Assembly (NCBI RefSeq): GCF_958979055.1
Contig: NC_084893.1
Location: 29,300,487 to 29,364,486 of the forward strand
DNA from: Alnus glutinosa
Taxonomy: Eukaryota > Streptophyta > Magnoliopsida > Fagales > Betulaceae
Reading direction: 5' to 3'
Length of the DNA stretch: 64,000 nt
Shown piece after piece: positions 26,001 through 37,663 of this stretch (position 1 is the first letter of the stretch; every line of letters begins with the position of its first letter). A program made the position numbers and the translations under genes. A model generated the notes under the pieces. The model worked only from the letters and a program-made list of their open reading frames with translations, did no database searches and was not told the DNA's origin.

Positions 26001-26945
26001 AAAATGTATTTTCAACCTGAACCCTATCATATGTTTTCATCCCGCTATTAAATAGAGCGAGTGAATCTAATAGCTTGAAATCCCACTTAAAGCCCACGCA
26101 TTATGTAAGTACGAACTTTCAAGATCACCAACCATAACTTAGTTACCCAGCATTGCTCACATATATCACACACACCAAAACACTACTTGTACTCACAATC
26201 ATTCAAATTAAAAACTAATGTCATTTCACTTGCACTACTTCAACAAATTAAAAAATAGTACATACCTTGTTCAGCATCATCAAACAACACGATGTTCTTC
26301 AGCATTTGATCCTGATTCTGAGACTTCTCCTCATCAGAAACAAAATTTCTCTGTATTCCATCTGAATAGTCCCGAAATTCATTTTTCTTGGAACCCTTTA
26401 TAGGCAGAGGACTTTCCGGTTTGTCAATCTTAGAAGATCTCCTAGGAATGTACCTAACCGGAACTGATGAACAATAGTCTCTGCTCTGCAAACATGTGAT
26501 GGCAGTGACATTGTTCTTCTTCACCCTATAAACAAAAAGAAACTTACTGTTGAAAACTAACGAACGATTAAATGCCCAGATTTTTTATTTTATTTTATTT
26601 TTATTAATAAAACAAAGGTGATTAAATGCCCAGAATTTTTCAACAATCAGTGATCAATTTTTGTAAATCTGAATCTTCTGTTTGAAGCTTAAGACCTTAG
26701 AGGTTTCACTGTTCGGAACCAGAGAAATTACTAAACTTAGACAATAATACCCAATTCCAGCAAATACCAGAAATATTCTATATGCAAATTTATTTTCTCC
26801 TCTCATACATTTTCTCAGCAGCCAAACAGAGGGTAGAAAAACTATGAAGCTAATCCAGAGAAAGTTCTCACCAGGGGATGAAGAACACTCGACATTGAAG
26901 CTGGGATGAGATTGTGAACCTGATATTTCCCGCAAAAACCGCCAT
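23058..26945 (-). CDS. RecX-family regulatory protein, plant organellar type
   Basis: Six exons read on the minus strand: 26872-26945 (ATG), 26266-26525, 25546-25717, 25157-25249, 24371-24458 and 23058-23336 (TAG), giving about 321 residues in continuous phase. The N-terminal ~150 residues are poorly conserved, and the first 25 (MAVFAGNIRF..) suit an organellar transit peptide. The C-terminal half carries the three-helix RecX repeats: RSFTAVEMTKKLQGKRF, GFINDSLYAEIFSRSR, WGPRRIKQALLMKGV, and a final repeat ending RWLQYRGFNW. Bacterial RecX binds RecA filaments and limits recombinase activity; plants keep organellar RecA, so control of chloroplast or mitochondrial recombination is the likely role. 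The exon 3 acceptor (GGAAG|ATGAA) has a weak pyrimidine tract and is the least certain border. The first 60 codons of exon 2 are low-complexity and unassigned. Confidence 0.85.
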
Positions 26946-28044
26946 TTTCGAATTTTATTTTGAGTTTCAGAGACGAAGCGTAAACCCTAGTTTGCTCATG
27001 GGTTAGGGCTTTGTTCTCTCCTAGGAGCGCGGAGATACAGGTTCTGAAATTCAGCTTGTGGACCCGCTCATGGATCCAAGCCCAAACGCAAAACTAAGCC
27101 TAAAAAATTATGCGCCCAATGGACCAAAGTATAGGCCCAATGCCAAACTCTAGAGTAATTCTATTTCTAGAAACCATTTTTTTATTTCATATTACTGCCG
27201 TGTCAATAATTCTAAAAATCTGTAATGCTAGAAACCATATTTTTATCACATCACTATCAAGCTTTCTATCAGACCCTTGTTTTTTTTTAAAAAAAGAAAA
27301 AGAAAAAATTAATGATTGATTAGTATTATCACATCAACGAGATGAAATAGTGGCGGATAAAAAAGTGATTTCTAACCTTAATCGTTACTTTAATTGCATA
27401 TCTATTACCCAACATCTGTATTAGTCCAAAAATACAACTTTTGGGAGAAAGTTTAGATCATTAGTGTGACTTGTTCAACTTTTTGGCCAAAATAGTTGTT
27501 CAAACAGTTTTAACTTTGGTGCCAAAAATCCTCTCATGTTTAGTCAATGTTAAAATGTTGAAATATAAGACAAATGGGCAATATTTTACAACTTTTATTA
27601 TAATTTTCATATAAATTAATGTAACAGTCAATAATTGGTAAACCAATTGAGAACATATGATTAACAAGTTATATTTTTTGCTTAATCATTTTACAAACTA
27701 TGAAATGTCATGCTAGGTTGTAAAAACACTTAATAAGGAAGACCCAACAAATAAAATATTTAATTGAAATTAGAGGTAAACTATGAAATCAAGATTTGTC
27801 AGGCAAAATAAAAAAATTATTTAATCATTTAACCAATATTTTAAAAGCATAAGTTAATAATATATATACAAAGTTTGGTATTACTGATCGTGAAATGATT
27901 CTTTCACAACTCTTTTGTACAATTCTCATACAACTCAGACACATTGGATGGAACTTATATGTGGGATCCACATACATGGGTCTCACTCAATGTATTTAGA
28001 TTGTGTGAGAATTGTGCAAAAGGATTTTACATGAATCACTCCTC
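26946..28044. other. Intergenic region upstream of RecX, with MITEs
   Basis: Contains the promoter and 5' UTR of the minus-strand RecX gene (immediately right of 26945) and AT-rich repeat DNA. An imperfect inverted repeat around 27150-27330 uses 'tctagaaaccat' twice and looks like a MITE relic. The interval ends in the 155 bp MITE at 27890-28044. Confidence 0.5.
27890..28044. mobile_element. MULE-like MITE with 9 bp target duplication
   Basis: The ends are imperfect inverted repeats of about 48 bp: 'gtgaaatgattctttcac' on the left against the complement of 'catgaatcactcctc' on the right, then cttttgyacaattctcayaca. The 9 bp repeat TTACTGATC flanks the element exactly (27881-27889 and 28045-28053). 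A 9 bp duplication is characteristic of Mutator-like elements. It has no coding capacity. The right-hand duplication contains the DUF868 stop codon. Confidence 0.85.
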
Positions 28045-29049
28045 TTACTGATCAGTTCTCCAAGCATATAAAAAATGGCAAAACTCTGGGGTTGATGGGC
28101 ATCCTTGTGCTGAGGCTGAGTCATATGATCTTCTGCCACCTTCATTTTCCCTGCTGCACTGTCCATGATCATCATCTGATACACATTCTGGCGCGCCTGT
28201 CTTAAAAATGAAGAGGCCAGGCCGGCCTGACCCGGGCTTACCATGCAACCAATCATGCACGTCCCATAGAATTTGTACAGGCAAATTGTTCACCATCGCC
28301 GTCTCATTTCCTCTAAATCTCCAGTTCAAGTTCATAACGCGAATCAACACTGTGCTGTCAATGCTAATCCACATTTCAGGATCACGAGGCCCAGGGCCAG
28401 GGAGAGAAGTCTCAATGAAAATGTAATGTTCTTTATCACCGTCGGCTAACATGGCTCTGGTGCAAAACGATCTCTTTCCATAAACATGCTCTTTCTTGTA
28501 CAACAAGGTAGCATATTCTAAGGATGGCCTTGACCTGGTTCTTTCATAAGCTTCTTTTTTTAAGTCCCCCAGCAATAAAACCACCTCTTCACCGGAGACC
28601 ATGGCAACATAATAATCAGAGCAAGGATCCGGGGTGGTGGAGAATTTTGCCTGTCTAAAATCCCAGAAAATGCCTACTAGTTTTCCATCTAACTCAAAGG
28701 ATTTCAGACCTTTTCTACCCCAAAACTGCCAAGCCCTTATATCAACCTTGCACGTGTATTGATTTTCATCAGAAGGGTTTTCCACCGTGATGCTAAGCGA
28801 ATGGTTGACGAGATTTTTGCACCATGTCACTGTTACATTGCGCAGAAATTCTGATACTTTGGCTTGGTAGACAAAGGTGATGGAGGTCTCATGAGGGGCT
28901 GCTTTATTTGCCGTCTGATCAACATATATTGCTTTCTCCTCAGATGGTGGTTTTAGATTGGAAAATGGTGCAGCACCCAGAATGTGATGTTGATCAGAAA
29001 GGGCTGACATTTCAAACTCTTTGATCCCCATATATAAGTCAGTTTTCAC
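28045..29049 (-). CDS. DUF868 family protein
   Basis: One uninterrupted frame of 334 codons on the minus strand. Family features are visible in order: VTVTWCKNLVNHSLSI, RAWQFWGRKGLKSF, KLVGIFWDFRQAKF, DYYVAMVSGEEVVLLLGDLK, KKEHVYGKRSFCTRA, a middle WISIDSTVLIRVMNLNWRFRGN, VQILWDVHDWL, and the C-terminal FLYAWR. This is the plant-specific DUF868 family, whose biochemical role is unknown. The start is uncertain: the first ATG at 29049 is followed by two more in-frame ATGs (7 and 14 codons in), and a TATATA motif overlaps the first codons, so the true N-terminus may be shorter. The stop codon sits inside a transposon target duplication, yet the protein still ends at the usual family position. 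Confidence 0.88.
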   Translation of the reverse strand: MKTDLYMGIKEFEMSALSDQHHILGAAPFSNLKPPSEEKAIYVDQTANKAAPHETSITFVYQAKVSEFLRNVTVTWCKNLVNHSLSITVENPSDENQYTCKVDIRAWQFWGRKGLKSFELDGKLVGIFWDFRQAKFSTTPDPCSDYYVAMVSGEEVVLLLGDLKKEAYERTRSRPSLEYATLLYKKEHVYGKRSFCTRAMLADGDKEHYIFIETSLPGPGPRDPEMWISIDSTVLIRVMNLNWRFRGNETAMVNNLPVQILWDVHDWLHGKPGSGRPGLFIFKTGAPECVSDDDHGQCSRENEGGRRSYDSASAQGCPSTPEFCHFLYAWRTDQ

Positions 29050-30145
29050 TGCTAATCATTAGCCAAATCCATATAAAATTTGATGCTACCTCGAACAGAT
29101 CGATGAACCCCAAACACTTAAATGTTATATCTTTTTAACCTTCTGTGTTGGAATAACATCAGCATTGAGATATTGGGCCACAGACATGAGATGAAAGAAA
29201 CTTAATTTAATGTTACCTGGGGTTGAGAAAGTGTTCCCATGCTGATTGCCGTTATGAATTGAAGCCAATCCATTTACAGAAGATATGAAGGAAGTCACCC
29301 TACAAAATTTGCAGGCATCAAATCGATTGGGAGGGAGGCTCAAATTAGTCACAGATTGAAAAACTGCCAAAATGTTATGTAAGGAAATGTTGAAACATTT
29401 GGAGGTTTGGGAAAAACTAACATGAAAAAGTTATTTAACAGCATCTATGCTGAGGCTGTCAATGAGGTGTCCACAGCAAAAAATTCCTTCTTTCTTAATA
29501 TTTTTCCTATAAATAGGTTAGAGTCTCTCATCATTAAAATTAGTGCCATGCATTAAGGTTACGTGGCTAACGATTTTAAAAGCCAAATTGTGATTTTACG
29601 TTTAACTGAGTATTTAAAAATCGTGTTTTCAAATCATATGTTTTGAAATTACAAATCCAAACGGATGACCCTAACTAGCAAATTATCTGAAGTTGTTGAA
29701 AGATTGAATTCATTCCATTTGTTTAAATTCTGGTGACATAAAATTTCTCCCTAAAAGAAACTAAATGGAACTTAGATAATAAAATCTTCCCCTGTGAAGT
29801 TTTTGACAATTACAGGATGACCAGTACATATGTAATCAAAAGTTTACATATAGCATCAAAAGCTGCTTTAGGTATGGACACTCAAAACACAAGTATTATA
29901 ACCAGAAAATACAAAGATAATTTAAATTTGAATTACAGAGAAATATTATGTCCAAAATATTTAGCAGGAAAAGGGAAACGTTCCACCATAATCCTCTTCA
30001 GAACATCATCGGAGTCCTTGTAGAAAAAGTATGCAATTTGGAAGTCCAACACTAATAGTAGTCGCTGTACAAAATTTGAAACAAAAAGAAAAAAAGAAAA
30101 AAAAAATTAGTGGCAATAAAATCAATGCTTAAAGTTGTGAGATCC
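29050..30145. other. Intergenic region between DUF868 and kinesin-14
   Basis: Holds the DUF868 promoter and the 3' UTR of the minus-strand kinesin gene. About 29573-29672 is a truncated relative of the PIF/Tourist-like element at 46035: it keeps 'gattttaaaa', 'ttgtgattttacg' and the end 'gaaattacaaatccaaacgg'. No gene is recognised. Confidence 0.5.
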
Positions 30146-33100
30146 TCAAGGTAGAATCATAAATTTCCCGCGAGGTGTAGAGCGACTCCTTCTAAACTCA
30201 GGCATTGATGCATTGGTGCCTTCCTTCGGAAAGCGAACTAGACCATTTGGAACCTTGTTGTCAAGTTTCCCTGTCAGTAAGGGCTCCACTAGTCCTCTGC
30301 ATTTAATAGAGAATGCACATTTATTGACAATGACCATATGAACTTACCGGACAAGGATCCTCTCAATTTCAAGTCATTTCATGGTCGAAATTTAATGTTG
30401 TTGCATCTAACGGTGTAAATGATGTTACATCATTTAATTTTTTTGAATGACATATTAACATATTTATCACATGGTATCATCTAAACCGCTAGATACAACA
30501 ACATTAAATTCTGATCATGAAATGGCTCATCTCCATTTCACTTGAAATGAAGAGGGTCCTATTGAAATCAACTTTTTCTTTTTTTTCAAAGACTTGATCG
30601 CTCAATACTTAATTCCCTGAAGAGAGAAGATCTTCATCATACCTTGGTTCAAGATTTTGGGAGATCCGTGGGAAGTTCTGTTGAAGCTTTTTCACCTTTA
30701 GAGCACCATGCACTGGTGACCCGACAAGGCCTTGCTCATTTTCTGGCTCAGGGAAGTCACTCTTTCGTGGCACTTCCTCCACCTTTTGACCGGCAATGTG
30801 CATGTCAGAGAGCAGTGTTGTTACCGCCTCAGACTTCTGACTCTTACCTGGCAGTTGATTATGCTTTGCCTTGGCCTTGCTCTCAACTTTGCTTTTCCTA
30901 ATGCCACCTTGCCTTACATTAAGAGCTTGCTTAAACTGCTCCTCTTCATGTTCTGGGTAAACTTTCTTGGTGCTTATCTTCTGGAGGCTGTAGTATGCAT
31001 CAGAAATATTATCATGCTTCGCTGGCTCTTGTGAACCTATATGTACCCTTGAATTGCTATCTGTTGAAGGGATCATTGGCATTGCGGGAACAGACTTATT
31101 AACAGAAAATCTAGCAGGAAATTGCTCTTGTGAACCTATATGTACCCTTGAATTGCTATCTGTTGAAGGGATCATTGGCATTGCGGCAACAAACTTATTA
31201 ACAGAAACTCTAGCAGGAAATGGTACTTTTGCAATCGGTTGGTTGTCAGTTGTATCAACTTTGACCCTGCTCCTTATGACAGACCCTCTATCAGTGGACA
31301 ATGATCTCCTAACAGGAGGGGATGGTGATCTTGGCTTTCCAGAGATCGCTAATCGTTCTTCAGCTAGAAAAGATATCTTTGGTGTGATATCCTTGTCTGC
31401 AAATGCAGAGGGAAATCTTGACCTTCTCTGCTTACCGGAAGAACAACTTCTAGCCTGAAACAAATTTCATCACAAGTGAGGTTATCTTCTTTTCATTCCT
31501 AAGAGGCTTCCAAGCATTTCTTCACAAAACTTGCAGAAGCGCATAAACAACCCCAAACAAAAAAAAAACTACTAACATGTTCAATCAAACAAACTCCTGA
31601 CTGCTATGACTTACCTCTAAGCTTCTTGTATCGTCAATGGGTCGCTGGCAGGTTTCAGGCTTCAGGCTGTTACTGATACCGCTCCTTGGCATTCGAAAAG
31701 GAGAAACAGGCCTTGGTTTTTGGGATTCTATTGTGCTTCGAGTATTCCCAGCTTTCAATTGCTCAAGTTCAGCTGCCTTCCTCTCCAATGCCAGTTGAAG
31801 GTTCGATATCTGTATAGATAGAAGGAATTTGAAAGCTTTCATGAAAAAAGTCAAAAAGCAGAATTTCAGAGGAGAATGATGAAAAACAAACCTCTTCTTT
31901 GAGTTCTCGGATTTCACCAGTTTCTTTATTAGATCGGGCTGCCCCAAGTTCTATGGAGGCGACCCTCTCAGCAAACTTGAGTGTGCTAATTGTCTCCCCA
32001 AGAGCATTAAGTTCAGGATTTATATGTACAAACATCAATGTTTTTGCCTGCCCACCTATTTCAGATGAAAAATGATAAGAACGATGGTGGAAACAAAGAC
32101 ATTAGGAGGAAATTGTGATTAACATGTTACCTAGAGAATCTTGCAATACTTGAGTAAGCTTGCTATTCCTGTATGGAATATGTGTACTCTTTTGTGCAAG
32201 AGCAGAGATGACATCTCCAAGTGCAGAAAGAGATCTATTTATATGTTGGGCCTCCTTCAGCCGCTCACCAACAGCTTCAGATTTATCAACTCTTTCACTT
32301 CCAGCCAAATCCACTAGATGGAGGCAACCCCTAAGAATGGAATTAGAAACCAACTCTTTTCCATGGACATGAACAGTTAAAACACTGCAGGAGGAAGGCC
32401 ATACCCAAAAGCCGTTAGTAAAATAATTGGTACTTCGGTAGTAACATGAATAACACCGAAAAGAATCATAAACTTCAAGAAAAGAAACCATCTACCTATG
32501 TGAACGGCTACTCCTTTCATTTAGAGCTGTAGCACCCACAGCACGATTCCTTTGTCCAATTCTCATCAAGTCAAGAACATCTTGAGTGCATGTAACCCGA
32601 ATCAAACTTGCATCGGGTACATTAAGGCCATTCAATTGAGAGTTATTTCGTATATCTAATGTGCATGGAGTTAAGGTACTGAAGTAACAATACAGTATAT
32701 AAATTTATCAAATCCTCAATTAAAAAATTAAAACTCAAATGGACAAAACACAGAGGAAGGCTTATTATGTTATCTAAATAATAGCAAGTAAATCTTGTAA
32801 AAGATATCTTCTGTTAGAGCCATCACTGACTAATAGATCCCTCACTTGTTCATTGTATATCTCAATCATCTGGACTCCAACTTCATATTTTATGATATCC
32901 TCCCTCGCCTTTGATATTTGAAACAAGTCACGAAGTGCTCGATAGTTTACACCCCATGTCTCCTCAGAAGTCAAATCTGGGCCACTCTATGAAAAGGATA
33001 GGCAAACATTGTTATTTAGGTCAGAAAAATCAATTCTGAGACTACAATTATTTGTTGATTGCTCAATATATTTTTCCTTCTATTTTCATCAAATTTAGAT

Positions 33101-36100
33101 TAATAATCTGGTTAACATTGATGGATTGCTCAACATATTTTTCCTTCTATTTTCATCAAATTTAGATTAATAATCTGGTTAACATTGATGGCTGGAGAAG
33201 GTTTAAAGTTCATGAAAGAGGAAATGTTTTCCCTTGTGCAACAAAGAGCTTAAAAAAACACCAACAAGAACAAACCATGCAATTAAAAAAAAAAAATATT
33301 TAAAATGTTGTAAATCCAAGAAGGAACCCATCCTTATTCACAGGCATCTTCATTAGCGTAGATATAGCTCCAAATAGAGGAAATAACTAACTGGAAATTG
33401 CTTAGAAAAAGAAAAACTAACTGGAAATTGAGGACCATATCATACAAAGTCCAAGTTGCTTATATGATGATTGTATGATATGCAATTATCAGAATGGAAT
33501 AAGCTTTGTTACCCAAAGTGGTAGGTACATATTTATAGAGTCAGTATGAGATACCATTTGAATGGTGAAATCTACTGATCACAGACACACATGTGATATA
33601 TTACCATTGTATAGGTCTTCCCTGAGCCAGTCTGTCCGTATGCAAAGATACAACCATTAAAACCATCTAGAACAGACCTGATCAATGGTTGAGTATCAGC
33701 ATATATTTGCTCTGCATATAGGAATAATAATAAATCATCATGATTAATCTTCAAAAAAAAATTACGAATATAAAAACTATACACAAACGGATTACATTCA
33801 CTCATATGTAGCTGATACTAAAAGTAGATTAAACCAAAACATACCTTGTGTGACATTTGTTCCATATACTTTGTTGAATGAAAATACTCGTCTTGCATCT
33901 TTTCCCTGCTTAAAGGGATTGAAAATCATGATATTTCCATTTTCTCCTATGTGGTCTACAGTAGACTGCCCATTTGATTGCCCTGGTAAGAAGGGCCTCA
34001 CTCTACAATAAACCCTAATGGTTCCTGTAAGAAACCAGTTTCATCCGCTAAGCTCCATATTTGATAAAACATATAAATGATCAAGTTGAAGATTAAAAAG
34101 CTTCAGATGGACACCTTTGAGGTCTTGGACTTGATTGTAGAGTACGCGGTTTTCTTCTAGAATCTTATGATAGGAAGAGGAGGCCACTTCAAGGCCCTTA
34201 AAATGATTCTCTGAGGCAACAAAAAAAATGTAATTTTACACAAGTGTTTATAGATAAACATAGTACAATTAACTGAAACGTTTCTGTTCAACCACAATAA
34301 TATTTTCAAAGAATATTGTTAGAATACTAATTAAATGAACAAATTCACTATTTTCTATCAGCTTAAGCATTTAGGAGAAGTAATAATTTAACATGGTATT
34401 AGAGCAAAAATCTTGAGTTCGAACCTTGTCTTCGTAATTCACCTCCCATTTCAATTAAATATTCCACGTGTTGGGCCTTACTTATTGATGGAGAGTTTAA
34501 GTCCACACGTGGGAGGAGGGTGTTAGAATATTAATTAATGGACAAATTCACCGTTTCCTATCAGTTTAAGCTTTCAAGAGAATTGATGATTTAACAAAGA
34601 TCAAGTCTTAAGGTTTCTCACCAAGCCTACTAAGTTCTTTCTCCCAGTCTGAGTGGACCTGTTTCACCCCCGATTTTGTCTCTTCAAAAGATAATTTTAG
34701 CTCCTAAAACATCCAAGACAGTACATATCAGTACAAATGTAAAATATGGAAGGACATCAAAAATTAAATTTGCAGTTGGCCTAGCAAGCCATGTAAGAAT
34801 AAATAACCAAGTGAGAACCCTAGAAAAATATTTTTGAATTCCGTTACCAAGAAAATTCAATATAAGCCAGACACTTTTTTAAGGAAAAACCGCTTGAAAC
34901 AGTGCAAAGAAATATTGTAATAAGGTCTGTGAACAAATATTGATACCTCAAGCTGTTTCTGTTGAAAGTCAATCAGTTCTGCATGGTCTGCAGAAAGATT
35001 GGCATTATGCCGAGTACCATTGCGTTTCCCACCACAAACACAGAATCTTGATAAATCACTTGACAGCAAAGCAGTTCTTTGATTAAGATACTGTGAAATG
35101 GCTGCTATAAATTCATGCTTTGGGAAGGAACCACCATCACTTTTCAATATTTTCTTCAAAAACAATCCAAGCTGTAGAAAATAGTGTAAAGTAAATTATA
35201 GAATACATAGTGATGCGATGACAATTATAAGGACAGTACTCATATTGGAAAATCAATTGTATGGCAGTACTTCTAAATGGAAGTACTAACAAGACACGCA
35301 ATGGCACTCCCAACCCTTACCTGAGTGCCTTGGGAAACAAGCACTGCTGAGAAATCCTTGACTACTTTACTGAGCAAAGTATCGATGACCTACAAATTTT
35401 CACCAAATGATCAATTCAGACTCCCCATAAAACAAAAGATTCTTCATTTATAGGTTAAGTGAAAAGGATTAATGGAATTTTGTAATCACATCCTCATATA
35501 TAATCCTTACCACAAAACTAGACATTTATACGCATATGGGCCTAAGAAAAAGATTTTTTGCTGATAGTAAATGGTATGTTAAAAAAAAATAAAAAATTGT
35601 GTTCAATCTTGTAACTTTAATGTTTGTGTACTACAGGAAATTAATGAAAGGAATATGTCTGGAGAAATCCAAATAATGACTGGCAATGGTGCAATGGTAC
35701 AACAAAATGGAAAGAGTCTTACCTACCATTGCATTCAAAGGGAAGTCTTCAATCCCATCACTCTCTCTGAGGTAAGCCTGTAGAAGTCCAAGTCCAAAAT
35801 GATCGAAGAGGAAAGCCAGAGCATTAGCAGTTCTGGATTCTTCAATGGAGACCTCACTAGAAAGATGTAGAAATTCTAACAGCTGTTCATATGTTGATGA
35901 CTCAGATTCATCCACTGACTCATCAGCACTTTCAGTACTGCTAAGTATGGAGGATGGAGATCCCTTTGGGAGTGATGTGATCCTCACAGTGCCTCCATAC
36001 CTCCAAACCCCAACTCCACCAGCTAGCTTCCACCCGTAATATCCTTTCAGACACAGAATGCAGTCCACAACCTTACTTGATGAGCCCCCCTGAAAATCCA

Positions 36101-37627
36101 AGTTACTCAAATTCAATACTTGCAAAGGCAGTTTTTTAAATCGTCAATTATCTCAAAAGCTTAAGCAAAGAGGAAGAGGTCAATTTTACTATTTAATTAA
36201 TATTTTAACACTCCATCTAAAATGTGGAATCAGACATCACGTGGAATATTTTAATCACTGCTTATTCCAAAAACTTAAATTTATAAGAAGAGATGAAATT
36301 TATTATTTAATTAATATTTCAACAGTAGCCTTTCAAAATCAAATCACAAACTGATATGTAACTTTGAACATAATGAAGTAATGCGGGTTGAAATTTATAT
36401 GTTTTTAGTACTTCATATTGTTACAAGGTTGCAACATGCATGTTTAATAGCAAATGCAGGACTTGAAGGAGAAACAAAACCTTTTCCAAATCTGATGCTT
36501 CAAATGTCAAGAGCTGCATTTCTTTAACGGCCTCCAAGAAATTCCTCATGTTCTCAAAATACTGAATTGCAGACTGTGCTGCTCCCTCCGTGGACTGAAC
36601 CGCAATTACTGGATTTTCCACCACCTATATGAATTTCATAGAAGTAACAAAAACCCATCTCAATATAAAAAGAATGCTTCACATTTAAAATAGAACCATG
36701 CATATAACTAAAATTTAACACCAAAAAAAAGAACTTATCAAAATGATAAGAGTACTAATTAAGTTCTGATAAGAACTATGCGCACAGGAAAGATGTTAAC
36801 TTTAAGCACTTATTTCTTGTCATGGAACAGTCTGCAATCCGTGCAGGCATATGGAAACATGATGGAAATAGTTAGAAAGAAAAGAAAAGAAGGAAATTTA
36901 GCATTGTATTGCTTGTGATGGAACATGGACATGAAAGCACAGGAATATAACCTTGAGAACAGCGCCGGGATTGACTTTGTTGAGGACGTTGCAGAGAATA
37001 AGGCCATTGCGAAGTGCAAGGCAGAACTCTTCCTCGGAGGCTTCTTTGGGCAGTGTTGCTGATGCGCCGTGGTCCATTTGACGCAGCCATTCTGCTGCTT
37101 GGTACCTCCTTGAAGCTGAAACGCACGCACACACCAACACTTAACAAACTCTCAAGCACATACTTGAAATGTTGGGCTGCTAAATCCTATTCATTTTTGT
37201 TACTGTCACTCTCGCGCCGGAGCCGGATCCGCTACTGCTTGTTACGGACTAATTTTTATTTATTCAGGACCAATGAGTCTCTCAACTCTTCTATTAGTTG
37301 TTGTATGAATTTTACTAATTACGTGACCGCAAAATTAGATTTAGATTTTTAGTAATTTATTGTCTAAAAATTTGAATAATAAATGTGAGATAATTTTTAT
37401 AAGATTCATTTAACCGAGCAAGAATAGATTGCTCAAGACTTGTTTGTAAAAGTGGGCCCATAAAATTATTCTTACATTTACGACTCGAATTGTTAACCAA
37501 TTCAAGGGCCGGTAGCCTCAAAATTAATTTCTTACCTCAAAAAATCCTTCTTCTTTTTTTAAAAAAAAATTATGTCCCTTCATTTAACAAAATTCTAATT
37601 CTGCTCCGGCTCAATACATGCTGATTA

Positions 37628-37663
<36 letters not shown>

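Noticed and set aside
30609-30643. Kinesin ending at the in-frame TAA after SSGN
   Set aside because: A donor AAG|GTATGA upstream joins in phase to a further exon ending [11 protein letters not shown], so the early stop is intronic.
35723-35727. Kinesin exon 4 donor at GTAG|GTAAGA
   Set aside because: This stronger-looking donor shifts the frame; using ATG|GTAGGT four bases earlier gives the conserved [12 protein letters not shown].
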